This document shows positions 1 to 8,558 of a DNA stretch of 64,000 nucleotides, piece by piece. The stretch spans positions 248,001-312,000 of the forward strand of contig NZ_QBDX01000001.1 of the NCBI RefSeq assembly GCF_003129605.1, in the 5' to 3' direction. Under the pieces are notes generated by a model that was given only the letters and a program-made list of their open reading frames with translations, was not told the DNA's origin and did not search any database. Each line of letters begins with the position of its first letter. Positions within the stretch are counted from its first letter, which is position 1. The position numbers and the translations under genes are program-made. The DNA comes from Hyphobacterium indicum (GTDB lineage Bacteria > Pseudomonadota > Alphaproteobacteria > Caulobacterales > Maricaulaceae).

Positions 1-525
1 CTTGCGCATGTTTTCAGAAACGAATGCGGTCAACTGCTGAACGACGCGTACGCCTTCCAGCGCTTCGGCTGTGTAGGCTTTCTCCAGCTCGTGCGGCGGA
101 ACGCAGGTCACCAGAATGTCGAACCGGTTTGCCTTCAAAAAGGCCCCGAACTCATGGGTGCGGAAATGTTCATCCTGCTTCACCAGGATTTTCAAGCCAT
201 CGTAATCGGGAAATTTCGTTTCTAGATTGGCGTCCAGGCTGACCAAATTGGTCGGGAAATAACAGACCGCCGGATGAATCATGACGCCGGCATATTCATT
301 CAGATCGATATGCGCCGGGATACGCAGTGGCGAAAACCCGCATTTCCAGAGATTTAATACTTCGAAATCATATGCGCTCGCCTTTGCCCAAGCGGCAACG
401 TTTTCCCGGATCGTCATGAGACCGATCGGGTCAAAATAGGCGATCAACAGGATTGTGTTCCGCCGAAATGCGGCTCTGCCATGTTGGGGTGTAAGTGGAA
501 TGGCGTGAGTCGTGGTTCCGGTCAT
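1..525 (-). CDS. Glycosyltransferase-like protein, C-terminus beyond window edge
   Basis: An open frame of 175 codons runs off the left edge. The ATG at 525 follows a GGGGG tract at good spacing. The N-terminus reads as a beta-strand/helix start (ILLIAYFDPIG), as in nucleotide-sugar binding or GT-B folds. The stretch around residues 110-145 (KILVKQDEHF, DILVTCVPP) aligns with KIAFPQDEYY and DVVLSCAEP in the protein at 10053-11348, so the two are probably diverged members of one family. It is transcribed away from the ABC exporter genes. The exact function is unknown; a glycosyltransferase role is inferred from this resemblance and from the polysaccharide context. Confidence 0.6.
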   Translation of the reverse strand, partial: MTGTTTHAIPLTPQHGRAAFRRNTILLIAYFDPIGLMTIRENVAAWAKASAYDFEVLNLWKCGFSPLRIPAHIDLNEYAGVMIHPAVCYFPTNLVSLDANLETKFPDYDGLKILVKQDEHFRTHEFGAFLKANRFDILVTCVPPHELEKAYTAEALEGVRVVQQLTAFVSENMRK

Positions 526-724
526 GGTGTCCCCCATTTCAAAGTCGGCATCTTCTTTACCGTTTCACAGCCCAAACACAATGAATCTTGGGGCCCGGTG
601 CCAATGTTTGGTCAGCTTGCCCGGTTCAGTATTTTCTGGCACGAGGAAGCAGGAGCAGGTTGATGTCAACACTGCCATGTTTTTCGGGCGTATCGGCCCG
701 GCCGACACTCAGGGTGTAAGTTAA
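526..724. promoter_or_regulatory. Divergent intergenic region, likely promoters
   Basis: About 200 bases separate the leftward glycosyltransferase-like gene from the rightward ABC permease gene. The region must hold promoters for both directions. I see no clear -35/-10 pair, operator or hairpin that I would assign. Confidence 0.3.
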
Positions 725-1657
725 GTGTCTGATAGCAAATCACCAATCTCATTTGGCGCCGATGAGCCGGAAATTCTCGTTGTTTTGCCGAAGTCGGCGA
801 ACCAGTCGAATCTGGCAGTCGCATTTAACGATCTGTTTTCGTCTCTCGCCAACTGGAAGCTGTGGCTTCGGCTCTCAGTGATCGATATTCGCAATCGCTA
901 TCGCCGGACTGTTCTGGGACCGTTCTGGAATGTCCTCAGCATGGCGATCCTGATCACGACGCTGGGTGTTCTGTGGTCAACGATTTTCCAGCAGGACTTG
1001 CGCACCCACGTGCCCTATTTCTCGGCCGGCTACGTGACCTGGATTCTGATTGTGTCCGTGTTCAATGACCATACGCAGGCATTCGCGGCCAATGGGGCCA
1101 TTATCCGGGCGATATCGCTGCCGTTTTCTATTCATATTGTCAGGCCGATATCGCGAAATCTCATGGTATTCGCTCATTCGCTGATCGTTCATATTGTCGT
1201 TATGATCGTCACGCAGACGGCAATACTTGAATATATTCCCGGAACCGGCGAGTTGGTGCCCGTCCAGTATAGCTATGATATCGTGACGCTTTTGCTTTTC
1301 CCTGTAGGGCTTCTGATCCTGTCGCTGAATTTCATCTGGATCGGTTTGATTTTGGCCACGGTCTGCGCGCGATATCGCGATGTCTCGCAGGTCGTGGTCG
1401 CGCTTCTTCAGGTTGCCTTTTTCGCGACACCGATATTCTGGCCGCGCACGGTGATCCAGGATAATGTCGTTGCGGACACGATTCTGGCTAAATTCAATCC
1501 ATTCTTTCATTGGGTGGAGGTTGTGCGGTCCCCCCTGCTCGGCAGGGTGCCTTCAGAGCTGACATATGCTGTGACACTGGGCGGAATGGTTTTGGGCTTC
1601 ATGGTGGCCATTTTCATTTACAGCCGATATCGCAAACGCATCTCCTACTGGGTATAA
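725..1657 (+). CDS. wzm: Polysaccharide ABC transporter, permease (Wzm-like, ABC-2 family)
   Basis: Inner-membrane half of an ABC exporter that moves undecaprenyl-linked polysaccharide (O-antigen or capsule) to the periplasm. At 310 aa it is slightly longer than typical Wzm/KpsM proteins. After a soluble N-terminus of about 60 residues comes the ABC-2 hallmark [16 protein letters not shown], then about six hydrophobic segments and a basic tail ([12 protein letters not shown]). The start is GTG at 725. The ATPase gene follows after 4 bases, so the two are co-transcribed. The ABC pathway implies that chains are completed in the cytoplasm. The symbol is by family resemblance. Confidence 0.9.
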   Translation: MSDSKSPISFGADEPEILVVLPKSANQSNLAVAFNDLFSSLANWKLWLRLSVIDIRNRYRRTVLGPFWNVLSMAILITTLGVLWSTIFQQDLRTHVPYFSAGYVTWILIVSVFNDHTQAFAANGAIIRAISLPFSIHIVRPISRNLMVFAHSLIVHIVVMIVTQTAILEYIPGTGELVPVQYSYDIVTLLLFPVGLLILSLNFIWIGLILATVCARYRDVSQVVVALLQVAFFATPIFWPRTVIQDNVVADTILAKFNPFFHWVEVVRSPLLGRVPSELTYAVTLGGMVLGFMVAIFIYSRYRKRISYWV

Positions 1658-1661
1658 AAAA

Positions 1662-2429
1662 ATGAGTGGAATAAAAGTCGACCGCCTGACGGTCGAATAC
1701 CCTGTGATCGATATGAGCCGCAGTTTCCGGCGAGAGATCATGCACAATTGGTTTGGATCCATAACCATGCGTGGCGAGGGTAGCAGCAAATATGCAACCG
1801 TGCGGGCGCTGCAAAACCTTTCCTTCGATCTGAAGGACGGCGACCGCTTGGGATTGATCGGGCCAAACGGGGCAGGCAAGTCGACATTGCTGCGGACTTT
1901 GGCCGGCGTTTATACGCCAACATCAGGAAGCGTTCGCGTCGAGGGAAGAATTTCAACTCTGCTGACGATCGGCGTCGGCATGGAGCTGGATGATTCCGGT
2001 TATGACAACATCAAGACCTGCGGTCTCCTCCTGGGATTGTCTGTCGACGAGATCGAGGAAAAGCGGGCCGGCATCATCGAGTTCTGCGGCCTCGGTGACT
2101 ATATCCATCTCCCGGTGCGGACCTATTCCTCTGGCATGATGGTACGTTTGTCTTTCGCGATTGCCACGGCAATAGAGCCGGACGTGCTTTTGATCGATGA
2201 AGTCATTGGTGCCGGTGATGCCCGGTTCTCGTCAAAGGCTGCTGAGCGCATCAATACGTTGATGTCCAAGGCCAGCGTCCTTGTTCTGGCGTCTCATGCC
2301 AGCGAAACCATCCGGACCTTTTGCAACAAGGGGCTGTTTCTCCTTGGTGGGCGGTCCGTTTTTCTTGGTGATGTAGATGAGGCCCTCGAAATCTATCACC
2401 AATGGGTTGCGCAGGGTGATGCTGCCTGA
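1662..2429 (+). CDS. wzt: Polysaccharide ABC transporter, ATP-binding protein (Wzt-like, short form)
   Basis: Cytoplasmic ATPase partner of the upstream permease. Visible motifs are Walker [10 protein letters not shown] (67-75), signature YSSGM (155-159) and Walker B VLLIDE (about 175-180), with a switch-type SHAS further on. The 40-odd residues before the core are typical of KpsT/Wzt/TagH proteins. At 255 aa it ends after the nucleotide-binding domain and lacks the C-terminal carbohydrate-binding domain of E. coli O9a Wzt. Export is therefore unlikely to depend on recognising a chain-end cap through this protein. Confidence 0.92.
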   Translation: MSGIKVDRLTVEYPVIDMSRSFRREIMHNWFGSITMRGEGSSKYATVRALQNLSFDLKDGDRLGLIGPNGAGKSTLLRTLAGVYTPTSGSVRVEGRISTLLTIGVGMELDDSGYDNIKTCGLLLGLSVDEIEEKRAGIIEFCGLGDYIHLPVRTYSSGMMVRLSFAIATAIEPDVLLIDEVIGAGDARFSSKAAERINTLMSKASVLVLASHASETIRTFCNKGLFLLGGRSVFLGDVDEALEIYHQWVAQGDAA

Positions 2430-2488
2430 CTAGAGACTGCGTGCGAGCCTGATCCGTGCGGAAAAGCGCAGATTGCCGGAGAATAGCA

Positions 2489-3187
2489 ATGCCGATTTGC
2501 GCCATACACCAGCCGAACTTCTTTCCGTGGAGCGGCTATTTCGACAAGATCCGGCGTGCCGACGTTTTTGTTATCCTTGACGCTGTCGATTATCCTCGTG
2601 CCGGGTCCGGCGGGATGGGGTCGTGGAGCAACCGGGTCAAGCTCGATTTCAATGGTGAGCCGCGCTGGTGGGGGGCTCCAATGGTCAAGCAATCCCAGCC
2701 GACGCCAATTCAGGACAGCTGGATTGCCAATGACCCCAAATGGCGGGTGAAGGCCGTCCGGTCGATGCAGCAGGCCTATGCGAAAGCGGCGAATTTCAAG
2801 GCAGCCTTTGCGCTGGTTGAACCGCTGGTGATGAATCCCGAGCAGAATATCTCGCGCTACAATGTTCATGCTATCCGGACCATTTCTGCGGCGCTGGGAC
2901 TGACTGCCGAGTTTGTGCTGCAGTCCGAACTGGACACGGTTGCGGCGAGCACTGACCTCCTGATCGAGATCGTAAAGAAGGTCGAATGCGATACTTATCT
3001 CGCCGGAGGCGGAGCAGGCGGCTATCAGGAAGATACGAAATTCGCGGCGGCAGGGCTGGAATTGAAATATCAGGATTTCAAGCCGGTCGCCTACCGTCCG
3101 GAGGCGGCTTTCATTCCCGGCCTGTCCATCATCGACTATATGATGCACGTGGCCGACTGGTCCCGTTTTCCCGAAGGTGATGCATGA
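2489..3187 (+). CDS. WbqC-like family protein
   Basis: The protein starts MPICAIHQPNFFPWSGYFDK, the N-terminal hallmark of the WbqC family, which is found in O-antigen and other glycan loci and has no settled biochemical role. ATG 2489 is chosen over the upstream GTG at 2456 because the family begins at this motif and GGAG lies 7 bases before it. Length is 232 aa, usual for the family. The stop overlaps the ATG of the next gene (ATGA), so the two are translationally coupled. No membrane segment or signal peptide is visible. Confidence 0.85.
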   Translation: MPICAIHQPNFFPWSGYFDKIRRADVFVILDAVDYPRAGSGGMGSWSNRVKLDFNGEPRWWGAPMVKQSQPTPIQDSWIANDPKWRVKAVRSMQQAYAKAANFKAAFALVEPLVMNPEQNISRYNVHAIRTISAALGLTAEFVLQSELDTVAASTDLLIEIVKKVECDTYLAGGGAGGYQEDTKFAAAGLELKYQDFKPVAYRPEAAFIPGLSIIDYMMHVADWSRFPEGDA

Positions 3188-4602
3188 GCCGGATTATTCT
3201 TCTTACCGCGCCGCATGTCAGCGAGGCTCTCGTTGCTGCAGTGAGGAAAAACCTTCCGGACCTGGAGCCGGTTCTGGTTTATGACCGGGGTGAATTCGAC
3301 GCAGCTGTGCAGGACCTTACGCCCAATGATTTCCTGCTCTCTTTCTGCACGAATGTGATCGTTCCCGCAGACGTCATTGGAACACTTGGCCCGCGGGCGA
3401 TCAACATCCATCCGGCGGCGCCGGACTATCCGGGCCGCGATCCTCATCATTTTGCCTTCATCGACGGGGTCAGGCGCTATGGTGCAACGGCCCACCGTAT
3501 GACGGAATCCGTTGATGCCGGGCCGATCTACGATATTGAATGGTTTGATGTGCCGGATGGCGCATCACCGCATGATATCATGCTTTTGGCAGACGAGGCG
3601 GGGCAGCGCCTCGCGGAACGGATATTTACCCGCCTTGGCTGCGGGGAGAGGCTGGAACCCAACGGGGTGGAATGGGGTCCGTGCAAGACGTCGCGTAACG
3701 ATTTCCGCCGTCTGTGCCGGATTTCACCGATCGCCTACAAGGCCGAATTTGATCGCCGGATGGCTGCCGTCGCCAATCCGGAATACCGGAATGCCTTCGT
3801 CGATCTGCACGGGCGAGTGTTCAGGGACACTGGCGAGACATTTCAACCGGTTCGGGTGAAAGCCTCCAAAGGCTGGGAGGACTTCACGGAAGCGGCCTAT
3901 TGCGAGATTCTGGATGCCGCGAAAGACCGTTATCGCTTCACCACTTATGACGACTTGCGCGACGACGATCATGTCCTGTGGCGTCACGACATCGACTATT
4001 CGGTCCATCGCGGGGTTCGCCTTGCCGAGCTGGAGGCCGAGCGCGGGCTTGTCGCGACCTATTTCTTCTGGATCCGCGCGCCCTACTACAATGTGCTGGA
4101 ACCGGCGATCAAAGCCTGTGCGGCGCGCCTGCTGGACTTGGGACATCGCATCGGCTTGCATTTCGACATCCAGGGATATGGCGACGAAAAGTGGACCTAC
4201 GAAAAGCTTGACGTCCGTATACGGCGAGAGGCCGACTTCCTTGGCGCGGAATTCAATACCAGAATCGGAGTCGTCAGTTTCCATGACCCGGAGAATGGCG
4301 GGCTTTTGAACTTTGATGCCGATCGCATAGGCGGGTTGGTCAACGCCTATGCCGCCCGTTTCAAGCGTGATTATGGCTATTGCTCGGATTCAAACGGCTA
4401 TTGGCGCTTCAAACCTATCCCTGAGGTCATCCGGTCGGGCGAATACCGCAAGCTCCAGGTCCTTACTCATCCGGCATGGTGGACCGGAGACATCATGTCG
4501 CCGCGGGAAAAGATCGAGCGCGCCGTTCTTGGACGCGCCCGTGCGACGATGGCCGAATATGACGACCATCTCACCCGGTCGGGCCGCACCAATCTGGACT
4601 AG
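3184..4602 (+). CDS. Fused formyltransferase-like / polysaccharide deacetylase-like protein
   Basis: 472 aa with two domains. Residues 1-180 resemble the formyltransferase fold of Fmt, ArnA-N and sugar N-formyltransferases. The triad can be placed as N74 and H76 (in INIHPA) and D111 (in SVDAGPIY). Residues about 240-472 look like a NodB-type deacetylase, with HDID (268-271) as the metal-binding Asp region and a later GLHFD. A plausible job is to deacetylate an N-acetyl group and N-formylate an amino sugar, but the order and substrate are inference. The last 57 or so codons recur as a remnant at 6507-6695. Separate versions of both domains lie immediately downstream on the other strand. Confidence 0.75.
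   Translation: MSRIILLTAPHVSEALVAAVRKNLPDLEPVLVYDRGEFDAAVQDLTPNDFLLSFCTNVIVPADVIGTLGPRAINIHPAAPDYPGRDPHHFAFIDGVRRYGATAHRMTESVDAGPIYDIEWFDVPDGASPHDIMLLADEAGQRLAERIFTRLGCGERLEPNGVEWGPCKTSRNDFRRLCRISPIAYKAEFDRRMAAVANPEYRNAFVDLHGRVFRDTGETFQPVRVKASKGWEDFTEAAYCEILDAAKDRYRFTTYDDLRDDDHVLWRHDIDYSVHRGVRLAELEAERGLVATYFFWIRAPYYNVLEPAIKACAARLLDLGHRIGLHFDIQGYGDEKWTYEKLDVRIRREADFLGAEFNTRIGVVSFHDPENGGLLNFDADRIGGLVNAYAARFKRDYGYCSDSNGYWRFKPIPEVIRSGEYRKLQVLTHPAWWTGDIMSPREKIERAVLGRARATMAEYDDHLTRSGRTNLD
4432..4602 (+). repeat. Direct repeat copy 1 (3' end of the fused gene)
   Basis: This 3' segment of the formyltransferase/deacetylase gene recurs in the same orientation at about 6522-6695. The longest shared runs include the part coding for MSPREKIERAVLGRARATMA. 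The two copies flank the leftward formyltransferase and deacetylase genes. Confidence 0.85.
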
Positions 4603-4605
4603 GCA

Positions 4606-5325
4606 TCAGCGATCAAAATGTCCCGCTTCGGCAAGGTCGACAACTTCGGTGAGGCTCTTGCTCTCGACGCCTGCATCGCTCATCGCCGTGCGCAGATCCT
4701 CATAGAAGGATCGCACACCATAGCCGGGCAGGGCGACATCCCACGGAGACGCGCCCGCCTGCAATTTGACCCGAACCTCCTTGTAATCATCATAGGATGT
4801 CGTGTTCAGAGCAACATGCAGTGGATGAATGTCAAACACTTTCAGCCCGTCCCCGTCGAAGGCGCGCTTGATCGTGTCCTTGCTCAGCGGTGTGTGATTG
4901 TCATTCGGCCAGTTATCCGGCCAGCACAGGTCCATATTATCCATGTAGTATATCGGCACTTCCCACACGCCCCAAGCCTCCTTGTAGGGCTTGATGTCCT
5001 GGCGGAAGAGCTGCGACGTCACGGAGACATACCGCAGACCGCAGCGGTGCGCCGCGCCGGAGACGATATGGGAGTACACGCAGGAATGTGTGCGCATCCC
5101 GGTGGCCGGAATGCCCAGCTCGTCGATGAATCTGCGTAACTTCCCCTCGGCGTCCGTCAGGTCGTCATAGAAGGGGTGGGGCTGAGCCTCGTGACCGCGC
5201 CAGTCCATGCCGGGATACGGCTTCCACAAAAAAAAGGTATCGGTTCCGGGACCCGAAAAATCATCAAGAAACCGCTCCATGCCTTCCGGGGACATGTAGT
5301 CGGTGTCGTGCGTCAGACAGATCAT
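4606..5325 (-). CDS. Polysaccharide deacetylase-like protein
   Basis: 239 aa starting MICLTHDTDYMSPEG. The HDTD motif near the N-terminus is the catalytic/metal Asp pair of NodB-type carbohydrate esterase folds. A C-terminal DIHPLH fits the distal metal or active-site region. No signal peptide is visible, so it probably acts on a cytoplasmic sugar nucleotide or lipid-linked sugar. Its start overlaps the stop of the upstream formyltransferase (ATGA overlap at 5322-5325), so the pair is coupled. It converges on the fused gene with a 3-base gap. Confidence 0.7.
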   Translation of the reverse strand: MICLTHDTDYMSPEGMERFLDDFSGPGTDTFFLWKPYPGMDWRGHEAQPHPFYDDLTDAEGKLRRFIDELGIPATGMRTHSCVYSHIVSGAAHRCGLRYVSVTSQLFRQDIKPYKEAWGVWEVPIYYMDNMDLCWPDNWPNDNHTPLSKDTIKRAFDGDGLKVFDIHPLHVALNTTSYDDYKEVRVKLQAGASPWDVALPGYGVRSFYEDLRTAMSDAGVESKSLTEVVDLAEAGHFDR

Positions 5326-6293
5326 TCGGAGTACTCCGGTGTTTCGGGACTGGAAAAGTGCTGCCGGCCTTCAGGGTGGCTGGCAATGTAATCGGAAAAG
5401 GCGTTCAGGGTATCGCCGATACGGACCTGATGGACGAGAACACTCCCTTCGGCGCAGCGGATCGCAAGACCACATTCGGTGATCAAAATTGATCCCGGTA
5501 TTCCGTGTTGGCCGAGGCGTTCTTGGGGCAACGGAATAGCTGGGCCCATTAAGCCGATTTCTTTGCCGCCAGCATCATATGTGCGTGCGCAGGGGTGTGG
5601 GAAATAAGTCAGGGCATTGATGAGGCGTGCCACGCGGGGGGCGGGCTGAGCCCACTGTATCCAGCGATCATGCGGGAAGCGCATCTTGTGATAGGTGACG
5701 GCTGTCTCGTCCTGGGGGGTTGATTTAAAAGCCCGCGTTTTTGACCAATCTGCCCAGAATTCACGAAACAGACCAAAACCCAGATGAGCGCAGGCGGAAT
5801 AGATGTCGGCGGCGGTAAGCCCTTCGGTTAGCGGTGCCCGTGCCTGGGACAGGATCGCGCCCTGATCGAGCTCGGCTGTAACTTCGTGAAGTGTCGCCGC
5901 GTAATGGTCCGCGCCGCTCGCGATCGTCCAAACGACGGGCAGGCAGCCCCGATTTTTTGGTAGGTCGGCAAAGTGCACATTCAGGAAGCCGGACTTAGGG
6001 AGATCTATGATCTCCTGTGGAATGATCCGGGCATAAGAGAAGGACAAGCCGAGATCGGGCTCAAATTCGCGCAATGATCGCTTTACCTCCGGATCACCAA
6101 TACCTGCTGGCTGGATGGTCCGGATACCCCAGGCCGCGGCGCGACGTTTCAGGGAAATTCCGCCTGGCCCGTCAACGCCATCATCATCGGGATTAAGCAC
6201 CAGAAGAATTTCAACTCCCTCTAGAGCCGCCAGAAAATCGAGGCACATGCCACCGAGTAAACGATTGCCAAGTATCAGAACTTTTGCGCTCAT
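5322..6293 (-). CDS. Formyltransferase-family protein
   Basis: 323 aa from the ATG at 6293, which has AAGG 8 bases upstream; an ATG at 6323 would add 10 residues but has no clear ribosome site. The Fmt/sugar N-formyltransferase triad is visible as N105 and H107 (FLNVHFADLP) and D143 (ELDQGAIL), almost the spacing of methionyl-tRNA formyltransferase. The GNRLLGG at residues 9-15 fits the Rossmann start. It is not the housekeeping Fmt: it lies in a glycan locus and lacks the tRNA-binding C-terminal domain. Sugar N-formylation using N10-formyl-THF is the likely role. The deacetylase downstream is coupled. Confidence 0.75.
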   Translation of the reverse strand: MSAKVLILGNRLLGGMCLDFLAALEGVEILLVLNPDDDGVDGPGGISLKRRAAAWGIRTIQPAGIGDPEVKRSLREFEPDLGLSFSYARIIPQEIIDLPKSGFLNVHFADLPKNRGCLPVVWTIASGADHYAATLHEVTAELDQGAILSQARAPLTEGLTAADIYSACAHLGFGLFREFWADWSKTRAFKSTPQDETAVTYHKMRFPHDRWIQWAQPAPRVARLINALTYFPHPCARTYDAGGKEIGLMGPAIPLPQERLGQHGIPGSILITECGLAIRCAEGSVLVHQVRIGDTLNAFSDYIASHPEGRQHFSSPETPEYSE

Positions 6294-6389
6294 ATTCGGT
6301 GCCTTGCCCACTGTTAGACCCATTTAGAGGAAGCGGAGGACACGGACAACTGCCATTCAGGCTTCTATCATGGCATACCCCATGATCCA

Positions 6390-6506
6390 CATAAATTTCT
6401 GACAAACCCGTGGAAAATATCTATATAAATTGAATCTGTTTAATATATAAAATTATGAACATTATAAATATAAGTATACATTATTATTTATACCAGCAAT
6501 TATACG
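6390..6506. other. AT-rich island upstream of the formyltransferase gene
   Basis: From about 6415 to 6500 the sequence is almost entirely A and T (runs such as TATATAAATTGAAT and AATATATAAAATTATG), in sharp contrast to its surroundings. It could be the promoter of the leftward formyltransferase/deacetylase pair, an H-NS-like binding region, or the junction of a past rearrangement, since the gene remnant begins immediately to the right. No repeat or ORF is present. Confidence 0.5.
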
Positions 6507-6695
6507 CCAATCATTGATGTGATCCGCAACGGCGGCCATGAAAAACTGCAGGTCCTGACCCATCCGGTCTGGTGGACCGAGGACGCCATGTCGCCGCGTG
6601 AAAAAATTGAGCGCGCCGTTCTTGGGCGCGCCCGTGCCACCATGGCCGAATATGACGACCATCTCGCCCGGTCGGGCCGCACCAATCTGGACTGA
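6507..6695 (+). pseudogene. 3' remnant of a deacetylase-domain gene
   Basis: A frame ending at TGA 6693-6695 reads PIIDVIRNGGHEKLQVL, then THPVWWTEDAMSPREKIERA and onward to SGRTNLD. About 50 of its last 60 residues match the C-terminus of the fused protein at 3184-4602. There is no start codon or upstream homologous sequence; homology stops where the AT-rich island begins. It is a truncated second copy left by duplication, replacement or deletion. Together with copy 1 it forms a direct repeat around the formyltransferase/deacetylase pair. Confidence 0.85.
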
Positions 6696-6839
6696 AATCT
6701 GGACTGATGGCGCCGGGCCGTGAAGCCGGCGTGGTGATCTGGATCGTTTATGCGTTCGGAATAGGGAAGGGCCGGGATCGTTGCGGGATCGACGCCGCCC
6801 GGTGATCAAGCAGGCAACGCCAGACCGTCATTGCCCTGC

Positions 6840-7898
6840 CTATTCCTCTTCCGGCTCAAGCTTGATGGCCTGCAGAACGAGTTCACCCGTCGCGGATCCG
6901 ATGATCGTCAACGTGTCACGCCCGGCATAAAATGCGAAATCGACGGTTTGTGGCTTGAAGGTTTCCGATGGGTAGCCTTTTTCTTTCAAAGCCATCCGGA
7001 AACTTTTTGCATTCTGTTCAGTCAGGTGCAGCGTCAATGCGGGAGCTATGTTGGCCCCGTTCTTGTTGGAATAGGCCGAAGCGATCCACAGCCTCAATCG
7101 ATACAATCGTCCCGGGACCAGTTTTCGCAATGTGTAGAGATGCTCGACCCGGTAGCCGAGCGACGTCTGGCCCATAAGATACGCCCAGGACAGATAACGC
7201 CCGGAAGGGTATTGCCAGCTTGCAAGCACGGACCAGGGGTTGGGAGATATGGAATCCGGCAGCATCCAAGCCGGATCACCAAGTATGTCGCCGGGTTCGA
7301 GGTGAATGTTGACGAAGCTGACAAAGCCGCTGTTCGCGCGCCCCACGCCGTCAGCCTCCGAAAAAATCGCGGGATAATTGAAATCTGACCGGCCATCCTC
7401 ATCATGATCTGAATAGACATTGGCGCGGCTGAGGGGCTCATTCCGGTTCGCCGATCTTCTGACATAGAAAATCGGCTCTGGATCAACCGGCGCCTTTTGC
7501 TCGAGGTCAAAAATCGATAGCGGGCGGCCCTCTTCGTGGCTGTAATACGCGACCCCGTGGTAGGGGTCGAACAGCCCGTGGACATCCTCGGTAAAACTGA
7601 CCTCGACCATCGAGTGGGCGACCGCGCCGCCATAAGTGTAAGCGTATTCAGCGTGCAATCCGATCTTGCGCAGCATCTCTCTGAGCGTCATGGCCATACC
7701 GCCGCAAACGGCAGCACCGGATTGTAGCACTTCGCTGGCATTGTTTGCCGTCGATCCGCTGATACGCTCAATAGTCAGATGGACATAGGCATTCAGGGCC
7801 GCTGCGCGATCATACAACGAGGCGGAGCTTTTCAGTCCAGCCAATGCCTTCTCGACATGCGAGCTAACTGTTGACGACAACTTCGAAGCGTCTTTCAT
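6840..7898 (-). CDS. Transglutaminase-like protein with C-terminal beta-rich domain
   Basis: 352 aa from the ATG at 7898 (GGAT at about -9); an ATG at 7928 would add 10 residues but has no ribosome site. A papain-like transglutaminase core is visible, with Cys65 in GAAVCGGMAM, His95 in AVAHSMVEV and Asp111 in LFDPYHG. The last 150 or so residues are beta-rich with no motif I recognise and may be a jelly-roll/carbohydrate-binding module. There is no signal peptide. It is a distant paralogue of the protein at 17922-19079. Bacterial proteins of this fold are usually peptidases or amidases. The substrate is unknown. Confidence 0.65.
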   Translation of the reverse strand: MKDASKLSSTVSSHVEKALAGLKSSASLYDRAAALNAYVHLTIERISGSTANNASEVLQSGAAVCGGMAMTLREMLRKIGLHAEYAYTYGGAVAHSMVEVSFTEDVHGLFDPYHGVAYYSHEEGRPLSIFDLEQKAPVDPEPIFYVRRSANRNEPLSRANVYSDHDEDGRSDFNYPAIFSEADGVGRANSGFVSFVNIHLEPGDILGDPAWMLPDSISPNPWSVLASWQYPSGRYLSWAYLMGQTSLGYRVEHLYTLRKLVPGRLYRLRLWIASAYSNKNGANIAPALTLHLTEQNAKSFRMALKEKGYPSETFKPQTVDFAFYAGRDTLTIIGSATGELVLQAIKLEPEEE

Positions 7899-7946
7899 AC
7901 GGAATCCATCAGAATCTGTCAGCGGCATGCGGCAAGTTTAAGTATA

Positions 7947-8549
7947 TCAGCGTAAGCCCAGCATGCGTTTCCAGAAGACACCGGATTTTGACCGCTCACC
8001 CTGCCGCATTATTTCCGGCACGCCCATGGCGCTCTGCACTTCGTCTAGCCGGTTGCGCGCTTCGGCATAGCCAAGCGAGACCGCCTTTGCATACCATTCC
8101 GCGGCCAGTTGAAGATCCGGTTCTCCCAGTTTTCCGGCATGGATCAGCGCTGCATGGTTAGCTGCCGCATGCCCATTTCCAAGCTCGGCCCCTTTGATAT
8201 AGGCATTGCGGGCCTCTTCGACGTTCTCGGCTGTCCCCAATCCGACTTGATACAGAATGCCCAGATTCAGCCAGGCCTTGGCATGACCGGCTTCACCGGC
8301 CGCGCTATAGTGCCGGATGGCTGATGCAGGGTCTTCCGGACCATACTCGCCGGTTTGGGCCCAAACGCCCAGGAGGAACAGTGCGTTAGGATCGCCATGC
8401 TCAGCCGATTGGACAATCAGCGATCGCGCACGCTCGGTGTCGCGTTCGACTCCGTCGCCGGAAAGAACACGTTGTGCAAGAGCGTAAAGCGCCTCGGCAT
8501 CGCCGTCAGCCGCCTTCTTTTCCAGTTCTTCGATGGTGACCTGACTCAT
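7947..8549 (-). CDS. Sel1-like repeat (TPR-like) protein
   Basis: 200 aa made mainly of Sel1-like repeats: units such as ALYALAQRVLSGDGVERD, AWLNLGILYQVGLGTAEN and AAEWYAKAVSLGYAEARN follow the A/G-rich SLR pattern of about 36 residues. The protein is soluble with no signal peptide. Such repeats form protein-protein interaction solenoids. AAGGA precedes the ATG at 8549. It lies between a glycosyltransferase and a transglutaminase-like gene on the same strand, so it may scaffold glycan assembly or be regulatory; this is context only. Confidence 0.8.
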   Translation of the reverse strand: MSQVTIEELEKKAADGDAEALYALAQRVLSGDGVERDTERARSLIVQSAEHGDPNALFLLGVWAQTGEYGPEDPASAIRHYSAAGEAGHAKAWLNLGILYQVGLGTAENVEEARNAYIKGAELGNGHAAANHAALIHAGKLGEPDLQLAAEWYAKAVSLGYAEARNRLDEVQSAMGVPEIMRQGERSKSGVFWKRMLGLR

Positions 8550-8558
8550 GCTTGATCC

